From Alphaproteobacteria bacterium (GTDB taxonomy: Bacteria > Pseudomonadota > Alphaproteobacteria > UBA8366): a stretch of DNA of 5,713 bases. How positions within the stretch are numbered: the stretch's first letter is position 1; the number at the start of each line of letters is the position of its first letter. A program made the translations under genes and the position numbers. The stretch lies in the NCBI GenBank assembly GCA_018665505.1, contig JABJCS010000813.1:1-5713 (forward strand), read 5' to 3'. This document shows, in pieces, positions 1-4,783 of this stretch. The notes under the pieces are model-generated. The model saw only the letters and a program-made list of their open reading frames with translations, did no database searches and was not told the origin of the DNA.

Positions 1-3
1 CAT
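1..3 (-). CDS. Probable start codon of a divergent gene leaving the window on the left
   Basis: Bases 1-3 read ATG on the minus strand. Directly upstream on that strand is AAGGGGAG (10-17), six bases before the ATG, which is a strong Shine-Dalgarno at ideal spacing. Only the start codon lies inside the window, so the product cannot be named. The call rests on the ribosome-binding site alone. A strong purine tract could occur by chance, but together with the gene starting at 128 on the other strand it gives a sensible divergent arrangement. Confidence 0.4.
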
Positions 4-127
4 GCTGATCTCCCCTTCATGGTCAGCACTCTAATATAAGGTCCAAACGGCTGTTCTGTATCCCGTTGCTCGATTTTGCGATATCGGACTACTCTCTATT
101 CAAGTTGGATCTTGGGAGAAAACCCGC
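4..127. promoter_or_regulatory. Divergent intergenic region upstream of the SLC13 permease
   Basis: This short non-coding stretch lies between the presumed minus-strand start at 3 and the permease start at 128. It holds an AT-rich island at 31-39 (CTAATATAAG) that could serve as a -10 element on either strand: TATATT on the minus strand at 33-38, or TAATAT on the plus strand at 32-37. No -35 hexamer at proper spacing is convincing for either. A Shine-Dalgarno, GGGAGA (114-119), lies eight bases before the permease ATG and supports that start. No clear operator palindrome was seen. Confidence 0.35.
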
Positions 128-2017
128 ATGGTCGAGGTTCTGTCTTCGCTCGGGCCGCAGTTTCAGATGTGGGTTGTGTTCGCCATTATCGTGGCGGCCC
201 TGATCGCATATGCGTCGGCGAAAGTGCCGATGGAGGTAACGTCTATCGGTGTTATCTGTGCGCTGATGCTGTTCTTCCAGCTGGCGCCCGTGGACGGCGA
301 TTACGAGCGGCTCAGTCCCGCGCGAATTTTGCAAGGGTTTGCCAATCCGGCCTTGATCACGGTTTTGGCGCTCCTGGTGATGGGAGAAGGGATCGCACGA
401 ACAGGAATTTTGGATCGGGCGGCCCGGCTCGTGTTGCGGCTGGGGGGCGGTCGGCCTTGGCTCGCGATCCTGATCTCGCTGGCGGCGGTGCTGATCGTCA
501 GTGGTTTTATGAACAATATTCCCGTGGTCGTTATCTTCATTCCGATCATGCGGGCGCTCGCCAGTCGTTTCAGCATGCATATCGGGAAGGTTATGATTCC
601 GCTGAGCTATGCCGCTGTCTTGGGCGGAATGACGACCCTGGTCGGCTCCAGCACAAACTTGCTCGTCAACGGGGCGTTGTTGGAACGCGGAATGCCGACA
701 TTCGGGTTTTTCGACTTCACGATTACCGGATGTGTTCTGGCGGCGGTCGGTTTGGTGTATCTTCTGTTTGTGGCACCGCGTCTTCTGCCGGAGCGCACCG
801 GGTTTACCGACGAATTGATCGACCGGAGTGGTACACAGTTCATCGCGCAACTGACGATTTCTTCGGATTCAGAGCTAATAGGCGAGCAAGCTCCGGCCGG
901 GATGTTCGTGGGATTGCCGGATATGACGGTGCGGCTGGTGCAACGCGAGGAAGATGCGATCCTGCCGCCGTTCGAGAATTTGGCACTGCAGGCCGGCGAT
1001 GTGATCGTCGTGGCCGCGACCCGCAAGACGCTGACCGATGCCTTGGCGCGCGACCCGGGATTGTTGTTTCCCCTTTTGCAGGAAGGCGGTGAAGAAGGCT
1101 CGCCGCTCGACGACCACGTCGATGATCAAGATCACAATGACCGCGAGCCGTGGCGCGACGGCGAACAGGTCTTGGCCGAAGCCATGGTAACGCCGTCGTC
1201 TCGGCTGATTGGTCACACCTTGACCCGGATTAAGTTCCGCTATCGGACCGGCTGTATTGTGTTGGGTATTCAGCGGCGTGCCCGGATGTTTCGCACGCGC
1301 CTCACCGACATAAGGCTGGAAGCCGGAGACGTCCTGTTGCTTCAGGGCCGCCCGGAGACTGTGGCGCGTTTGCGGGGCAATGGCGACGTTTTACTGATAG
1401 AATGGTCACAAGAAGATTTACCAGCACTGGATCATGCGCGCCGCGCGAGCGGTGTGTTCGTTGGAATGCTAGCGCTGGCGGCATTCGAAATCTTGCCGAT
1501 TGTCACCGCGACTCTAACCGGCGCGGTGTTGATGGTGGCTCTGGGCGTCCTCAACATCCGTCACGCGGTGCGCGCGGTCGACCCGAACGTGGTCGCCACA
1601 ATCGGTGTTGCACTGGCGCTTGGCGTCGCATTGACGGAGACGGGCGGTGCCGCCTTTGTCGCAAGCGGTTTCGTCGAGGTCATGCGGGACTCAAGCCCGC
1701 AAGCGGTACTGTCCGCTTTTTTCATCCTGTTGGCGGTGCTTTCCAACATCATCAGCACCAAGACGACGGCGGTCCTGTTTACGCCCATTGCGGTCGATAT
1801 CGCGTTGCAGATGGGTGTTGCGCCGCAAATCTTTGCGGTCGCCGTCATCTTCGCCGCCAATTGTTCGTTCGCCTCACCGATTGGTTATCAGACCAATTTG
1901 CTGGTGATGGGGCCGGGGCATTACCGTTTCGGAGATTTCGCCAAGGTTGGCGCGCCGTTGATCGTCGTGCTCTGGGCCGCCTTCAGTATTTTCGCGCCTT
2001 GGTATTACGGGCTTTAG
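128..2017 (+). CDS. SLC13/DASS-type permease with two RCK_C (TrkA-C) domains
   Basis: Inner-membrane secondary transporter of the SLC13 (divalent anion:sodium symporter) type within the ion transporter superfamily. Residues 1-220 form the first membrane half, with hydrophobic segments near 13-30, 37-53, 74-88, 110-143, 155-172 and 196-216. Residues 225-310 and 345-425 are two soluble RCK_C-like domains, each ending in the typical 'L.AGDV..V/L' strand (AGDVIVVA at 289-296, AGDVLLLQG at 399-407). Residues 440-625 are the second membrane half. The inverted-repeat hairpin motifs are visible: SGFMNNIPVVV (125-135) and GSSTNLLVNG (173-182) in the first half, LSNIISTKTTAVLFTP (538-553) and SPIGYQTNLLVMGPG (583-597) in the second. 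The length suits RCK-containing members such as the SAC1/SLT sulfate-transporter-like group. The substrate (sulfate, dicarboxylate or another anion) cannot be read from the sequence. An acidic, His-containing linker (319-340) joins the RCK_C domains. The ATG at 128 is chosen because GGGAGA lies eight bases upstream. The gene stands alone, and its TAG overlaps the convergent neighbour's stop. Confidence 0.92.
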   Translation: MVEVLSSLGPQFQMWVVFAIIVAALIAYASAKVPMEVTSIGVICALMLFFQLAPVDGDYERLSPARILQGFANPALITVLALLVMGEGIARTGILDRAARLVLRLGGGRPWLAILISLAAVLIVSGFMNNIPVVVIFIPIMRALASRFSMHIGKVMIPLSYAAVLGGMTTLVGSSTNLLVNGALLERGMPTFGFFDFTITGCVLAAVGLVYLLFVAPRLLPERTGFTDELIDRSGTQFIAQLTISSDSELIGEQAPAGMFVGLPDMTVRLVQREEDAILPPFENLALQAGDVIVVAATRKTLTDALARDPGLLFPLLQEGGEEGSPLDDHVDDQDHNDREPWRDGEQVLAEAMVTPSSRLIGHTLTRIKFRYRTGCIVLGIQRRARMFRTRLTDIRLEAGDVLLLQGRPETVARLRGNGDVLLIEWSQEDLPALDHARRASGVFVGMLALAAFEILPIVTATLTGAVLMVALGVLNIRHAVRAVDPNVVATIGVALALGVALTETGGAAFVASGFVEVMRDSSPQAVLSAFFILLAVLSNIISTKTTAVLFTPIAVDIALQMGVAPQIFAVAVIFAANCSFASPIGYQTNLLVMGPGHYRFGDFAKVGAPLIVVLWAAFSIFAPWYYGL

Positions 2018-2430
2018 GACCGCTTTTTCCGCAAATGATATGTCAATGCGAGAGCGATGCAGTGTCGCATTGCCGCTTCCGGCGGGTCGTCATTTTCACC
2101 GAACCGAATGCACCTGGTGCCATCGAAGGTCAACTCGTCGGCGTATAGCTGCTGATAGGTCGGCACCAACGTTGTTTGGCAATGGATGAAAAGGCCGTAG
2201 TCATTCGAGTCCTTCCCGACCCTGTCCAGTCGAATGGTCGTACCGCTTTTGCTGGCGGATGTAAGATAGCTCGGTTGACCCCATTTTAGCGTCTCTTCTA
2301 AGCGGCCGACTCCGTCAATTTCGGATGCGGTGCGAAATATCAAATCGCGGAGCGCCAGGAGCTTCGAGCGCAATGCCGGCGGATAGGCGTCGAAGATCGT
2401 TTTGACGGCTTGGTTTTTGAAAGGTTCCAC
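2014..2430 (-). CDS. DUF1801 domain-containing protein
   Basis: Small cytosolic protein of 138 residues spanning a DUF1801 (YdhG/YjhX-like) fold. The recognisable part is the N-terminal helix pair with 'YPPALRSKLLALRDLIFRTA' (16-35), followed by the family hallmark ETLKWGQPSY (46-55) and then an antiparallel sheet region (TTIRLDRVG, YGLFIHCQTTL). The family has no firmly established biochemical role. The GTG start at 2430 is preferred over the ATG at 2475: GAAGGG (2438-2443) sits seven bases upstream, and the longer version would overlap the preceding gene by 34 bases. With the GTG start, the gene follows the upstream small gene after only 11 bases, so the two are probably co-transcribed, with the ribosome-binding site overlapping the upstream stop codon. 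The TAA stop overlaps the convergent permease stop. The C-terminus is basic (LRKKRS). Confidence 0.85.
   Translation of the reverse strand: MEPFKNQAVKTIFDAYPPALRSKLLALRDLIFRTASEIDGVGRLEETLKWGQPSYLTSASKSGTTIRLDRVGKDSNDYGLFIHCQTTLVPTYQQLYADELTFDGTRCIRFGENDDPPEAAMRHCIALALTYHLRKKRS
2044..2072. repeat. 8-bp perfect inverted repeat near the convergent gene ends
   Basis: CAATGCGA (2044-2051) and TCGCATTG (2065-2072) are perfect inverted copies around a 13-base loop. The repeat lies 27 bases past the permease stop, inside the 3' end of the DUF1801 gene. It could fold in the permease transcript, but no T-run follows, so it is not a standard intrinsic terminator. It may be chance within coding sequence. 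Confidence 0.3.
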
Positions 2431-2437
2431 GTATCGA

Positions 2438-2443
2438 CCCTTC
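2438..2443 (-). promoter_or_regulatory. Shine-Dalgarno deciding the GTG start of the DUF1801 gene
   Basis: GAAGGG on the minus strand lies seven bases before GTG at 2430. It overlaps the TGA stop (2442-2444) of the upstream small gene, so a ribosome finishing that gene would stop directly on this site, which suggests translational coupling. It argues against the longer reading that begins at 2475 inside the upstream gene. Confidence 0.7.
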
Positions 2444-2864
2444 AGTCGAAGGCTTCCGGATGAAGCTCTCGCCACCGAACCCGTCCCGTGGTGACATAAT
2501 CCTCGATTACATTGGCGACCATGGTCGGCGTTACTCGCTCGAAGGCGGCGGTGCGTGGTGCGAAGAGTTTCTCGAAGTCGTAAGTCCGCAGACGCTTATC
2601 GTCGGGGTACAAGCGGGTCGCCAGATTGCCGGAGCACATAAAACGGTCATCCGGCCACATGTTGTCGGCCAGGCCGAGCGCACAGCCGACCGTTCCACAA
2701 TTCGGCGCGTTCGAGATGATACTGAAATCCCATCTGAATTCTTCCGGCGTCACCCAGACACCACCGTCGATGAGCCGTAATGCTTTGGCGAGGCGCAGCA
2801 GACCTTCGTCGCCCGTGGCGAAGGATAGATCGACGACATCCGGTGTCGGCGCATCGGGTTCCAT
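2442..2864 (-). CDS. Uncharacterised small protein with a CGTVGCALG motif
   Basis: A 140-residue protein with no family I can name. It has an amphipathic N-terminal helix (about 20-32, LLRLAKALRLI), an aromatic and acidic stretch (PEEFRWDFSI, 40-49), and the motif NCGTVGCALGLA (55-66) with Cys56 and Cys61. A third cysteine, Cys77, follows in RFMCSGN. The C-terminal half has a helix near 105-124 and ends WRELHPEAFD. Similar C-G-T-x-x-C-x-x-G segments occur in small uncharacterised bacterial and phage proteins; I recall this as a pattern, not a named domain. There is no signal peptide or membrane segment. ATG at 2864 is chosen because GGGGGAGG (2871-2878) sits six bases upstream. An in-frame GTG at 2891 lacks such a site and lies upstream of the predicted transcription start. 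It appears to be the first gene of a two-gene unit with the DUF1801 protein 11 bases downstream. Confidence 0.75.
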   Translation of the reverse strand: MEPDAPTPDVVDLSFATGDEGLLRLAKALRLIDGGVWVTPEEFRWDFSIISNAPNCGTVGCALGLADNMWPDDRFMCSGNLATRLYPDDKRLRTYDFEKLFAPRTAAFERVTPTMVANVIEDYVTTGRVRWRELHPEAFD

Positions 2865-2870
2865 GGCTCG

Positions 2871-2878
2871 CCTCCCCC
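2871..2878 (-). promoter_or_regulatory. Shine-Dalgarno deciding the start of the small Cys-motif gene
   Basis: GGGGGAGG on the minus strand is six bases upstream of ATG at 2864. This is a near-perfect ribosome-binding site, and it selects that ATG over the in-frame GTG at 2891, which would add nine residues and has no comparable site upstream. Confidence 0.75.
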
Positions 2879-2893
2879 GTGGTTCGGACACCT

Positions 2894-2902
2894 ATTATAG
2901 CA
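2894..2902 (-). promoter_or_regulatory. Extended -10 promoter for the small-protein/DUF1801 pair
   Basis: Reading the minus strand, TGCTATAAT combines a consensus TATAAT -10 hexamer (2894-2899) with the TGn extension (2900-2902). No good -35 is present at 17 bases (CCCCGA), which is tolerable for extended -10 promoters. Transcription would start near 2887, about 23 bases before the ATG at 2864, leaving a short leader that holds the Shine-Dalgarno. An imperfect dyad, GCAA-4-TTGC (2900-2911), overlaps the upstream edge of the promoter and might bind a regulator, but it is short. Confidence 0.6.
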
Positions 2903-2981
2903 AGAATTTGCTTATTTCGGGGGATAAATTCCATGTGAAGGATGAACCAGCCCCCGTACAGCGTGAACGAGCACAAAACCT

Positions 2982-3551
2982 TTACGTCGGATCGAGGAAA
3001 TCCTCGGCGTCTCTTGGCAGGTTCGGGTAGGCGGCGGGTCCGAGTTCGGTGACGTAGCCAAGCGTGCCCAAATCCTCCATCCGCATCGGGTAGAGCATGC
3101 CGTCGAGATGGTCGTATTCGTGCTGCAGAAGGCGGGCGTGGAATCGGTGGGCGTTGAAGGCGATGGGCTCGCCCTTGAGGTCGACAGCCTCGAAGCGGAT
3201 TTCGGTATAGCGCGCCACTTGGCCGTAAAGACCGGGGAGGGAGAGGCAGCGTTCCCAATAGAACTTCTTCTCCTCGCTCAGTGGCGTGATTTTTGGATTA
3301 ATCACCACGCTCCAGGGAATCTCCGACATCTTTGCGCCCTCGGGCATGACTTCCTTGCGGACCCGGTAGGCGAACATACGGACGGGCTCATAGACCTGTG
3401 GTGCCGCGATGCCGTTGCCGCCGATATCCTCGCAGGTATCGATCAGGTCCTGGGCGAGCCGCGCGATCTCCGGCGCGGTCGGGTCCGCGATCGGTTCCGA
3501 CACTTGTTTGAGCACATCATGGCCCATACGGGCGATTTTTCGAATGGTCAT
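2982..3551 (-). CDS. def: Peptide deformylase
   Basis: Metalloenzyme that removes the formyl group from the N-terminal methionine of nascent proteins at the ribosome. At 189 residues it has the family length, and all three motifs are in order: GNGIAAPQ (45-52, motif 1, with Gln52), WERCLSLPG (99-107, motif 2, metal ligand Cys102) and QHEYDHLDG (143-151, motif 3, ligands His144 and His148 with catalytic Glu145). Motif 2 reads ERCLS instead of the usual EGCLS. The segment after it (PGLYGQVARYTEI) resembles the PDF1A (mitochondrial-type) branch. There is an extended tail, GTLGYVTELGPAAYPNLPRD and beyond (162-189). The ATG at 3551 has AGGAG (3562-3566) ten bases upstream. The usual partner gene fmt (methionyl-tRNA formyltransferase) is not beside it, so this may be a second, stand-alone deformylase. 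It is divergent from the acyl-CoA dehydrogenase-like gene, with 53 bases between the starts. No clear terminator hairpin follows the TAA. Confidence 0.93.
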   Translation of the reverse strand: MTIRKIARMGHDVLKQVSEPIADPTAPEIARLAQDLIDTCEDIGGNGIAAPQVYEPVRMFAYRVRKEVMPEGAKMSEIPWSVVINPKITPLSEEKKFYWERCLSLPGLYGQVARYTEIRFEAVDLKGEPIAFNAHRFHARLLQHEYDHLDGMLYPMRMEDLGTLGYVTELGPAAYPNLPRDAEDFLDPT

Positions 3552-3604
3552 CTTATGGGGGCTCCTGGGCGCTTTCGTCGCGGGACAATCCTGTTCTATG
3601 ACCT
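3552..3604. promoter_or_regulatory. Shared divergent intergenic region, deformylase / dehydrogenase operon
   Basis: Only 53 bases separate the two divergent starts, so at least one promoter must extend into a neighbouring coding sequence. The deformylase Shine-Dalgarno (AGGAG, 3562-3566, minus strand) is clear. No convincing -10/-35 pair or ribosome-binding site for the plus-strand gene was found here. Confidence 0.4.
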
Positions 3605-4783
3605 ATGTCTCATTGCATGATGGACGAGGATTCGACGACGGATATGGAGACGTTGCGCTTTCGATTGCGCGAGCGCGCCCGAGCCTTTGCGGCAAGCGAA
3701 ATCGCGCCGCTCGACGATCTGCACACCCACGAGCAGCCGCCGGAAGAATTGTGGCGTGCCTTTGGTGTATGCGGGATCACCAGTATCGGATTGCCAAGGG
3801 AAGTCGGCGGAGATGGTGGTGATTTACGTGCCATGGCCCTGGTCGGTGAAGCGCTGGCCGCGGAAGGCGGATATCTCGGTCTGGCGGGGGCGTGGATGGC
3901 GCGCCAGCTTTGCGCCCGCCTGCACATATTCGGCCACGGCACCGAGGCACAGAAGGCTACGTATTTGCCAAAATTAGCGGCTGGTCTGTCGACACCGTGT
4001 TTCGCTGTCTCGGAGCCCGGCGCCGGCGCACACCCGAAACATCTGAAGACAGAAGCGGTTCGTGACGGTGATGAATACGTCATCAATGGCGAGAAAGCCT
4101 ATCTCACCAATGGCCCGATTTCGGATTTGATCTTACTGCTGGCGATCACCGGCGTGGACGATGGACGCAAGCAATATTCGATCTTGCTGGTGCCCCGCGA
4201 TACACTCGGAATCGAAGAGACCGAGGGAGTGAAGATCGACTTTCTCAAGCCTTCGTGCCATTGCGGGATGGTGTTTCGGGACGTCCGGATTCCGGCGGAT
4301 GCGATGCTGGGGGCTGAGGGCGACGCTTTCGCGACATTCTCACTGCCCATGCGGCGGGTCGAAGATGCGATTAGTTCTGCTAACAAAGCGGGAGCCTTCC
4401 GTTATCAGATCAATCGCCTGGGGCAAGAAGTCGCTGGTATGGGTTTGGATAAAGAGGCGTTGGCTGAGCTCGGTCGATTATCCGCGGCCCGCGACGGGCT
4501 TTCCGCGCTGTCATATCGGGCGGTGGAATTGCTGGACCTGGATCCCGACAATAATGCCGAGGAAGTCGAGGCGATCACGGCGGCCGGGCGCGATTGGATC
4601 AAGGACTTGCAGCAGCGCGTCGAGGCGTTTATCGAACGGGCTGGAATGACACCGTCGCCGAGGCTCGCCGCCGTCACGCGGGACATAGTGAAGACTACGG
4701 GAATTGCGGGCGGCGCTCATGCCATACGTGCCGAACGCCGGGCCCGCGACTTGATGAACACAGAAACGGAAAAGAACCCATGA
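3605..4783 (+). CDS. Atypical acyl-CoA dehydrogenase family protein
   Basis: A 392-residue member of the acyl-CoA dehydrogenase flavoprotein superfamily. The order is as usual: helical N-domain (about 15-125, including GITSIGLPREVGGDGGD and GTEAQKATYLPKLAAG), beta-domain (130-240, including FAVSEPGAGAHPKHLKTEA, YVINGEKAYLTNG and FRDVRIPADAMLG), then the C-terminal helical domain. It departs from the family in three places. The first signature normally ends G-[ST]-D but reads Gly141-Ala142-His143. The usual R-x-x-FG-x-x-I segment is replaced by YQINRLGQEV. The protein ends just after RAERRARDLM, where typical members continue into the helix bearing the catalytic glutamate (YEGT motif). Glu253 aligns roughly with the alternative catalytic position of isovaleryl-CoA dehydrogenase, so activity is not excluded. 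The start is uncertain: ATGs at 3605, 3617, 3620 and 3644 are in frame and none has a good Shine-Dalgarno; GAGGA (3626-3630) lies 13 bases before 3644. The stop overlaps the next gene as ATGA. Confidence 0.87.
   Translation: MSHCMMDEDSTTDMETLRFRLRERARAFAASEIAPLDDLHTHEQPPEELWRAFGVCGITSIGLPREVGGDGGDLRAMALVGEALAAEGGYLGLAGAWMARQLCARLHIFGHGTEAQKATYLPKLAAGLSTPCFAVSEPGAGAHPKHLKTEAVRDGDEYVINGEKAYLTNGPISDLILLLAITGVDDGRKQYSILLVPRDTLGIEETEGVKIDFLKPSCHCGMVFRDVRIPADAMLGAEGDAFATFSLPMRRVEDAISSANKAGAFRYQINRLGQEVAGMGLDKEALAELGRLSAARDGLSALSYRAVELLDLDPDNNAEEVEAITAAGRDWIKDLQQRVEAFIERAGMTPSPRLAAVTRDIVKTTGIAGGAHAIRAERRARDLMNTETEKNP

Noticed and set aside
66..95. TTGCTC / TACTCT as a sigma-70 promoter for the permease
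   Set aside because: Three mismatches in the -10 element and a weak -35 make it no better than chance.
89..850. Minus-strand open frame (253 residues) antisense to the permease
   Set aside because: Low-complexity Gln/Arg/Asp/His-rich translation with no domain, wholly antisense to conserved transporter coding sequence.
76..1092. Long plus-strand open frame (338 residues) overlapping the permease gene
   Set aside because: The translation is rich in Arg and Gly with no recognisable domain, it lacks a ribosome-binding site, and it is fully overlapped by the strongly supported permease. It is a shadow of GC-rich coding sequence.
1402..2148. Plus-strand open frame running past the permease stop into the DUF1801 gene
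   Set aside because: It is an out-of-frame reading of the permease C-terminal half; the membrane segments and hairpin motifs are all in the other frame, and there is no sign of a frameshift.
2430..2475. Longer DUF1801 product starting at ATG 2475
   Set aside because: It would overlap the upstream gene by 34 bases, and the extra 15 residues do not look like the family. GTG at 2430 has a good Shine-Dalgarno at seven bases.
2900..2911. Imperfect dyad GCAA-GAAT-TTGC as an operator
   Set aside because: Only four paired bases per arm, and AT-rich sequence at promoters often yields such short dyads. Mentioned with the promoter but not claimed as an operator.
2930..2981. Terminator after the deformylase gene
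   Set aside because: No stem followed by a T-run could be found on the minus strand in this stretch.
2647..3258. Minus-strand open frame bridging the deformylase and the small Cys-motif gene
   Set aside because: It is Arg/Pro-rich, lies out of frame with both real genes, and runs through the promoter-bearing intergenic stretch. The deformylase motifs are clear in the other frame.
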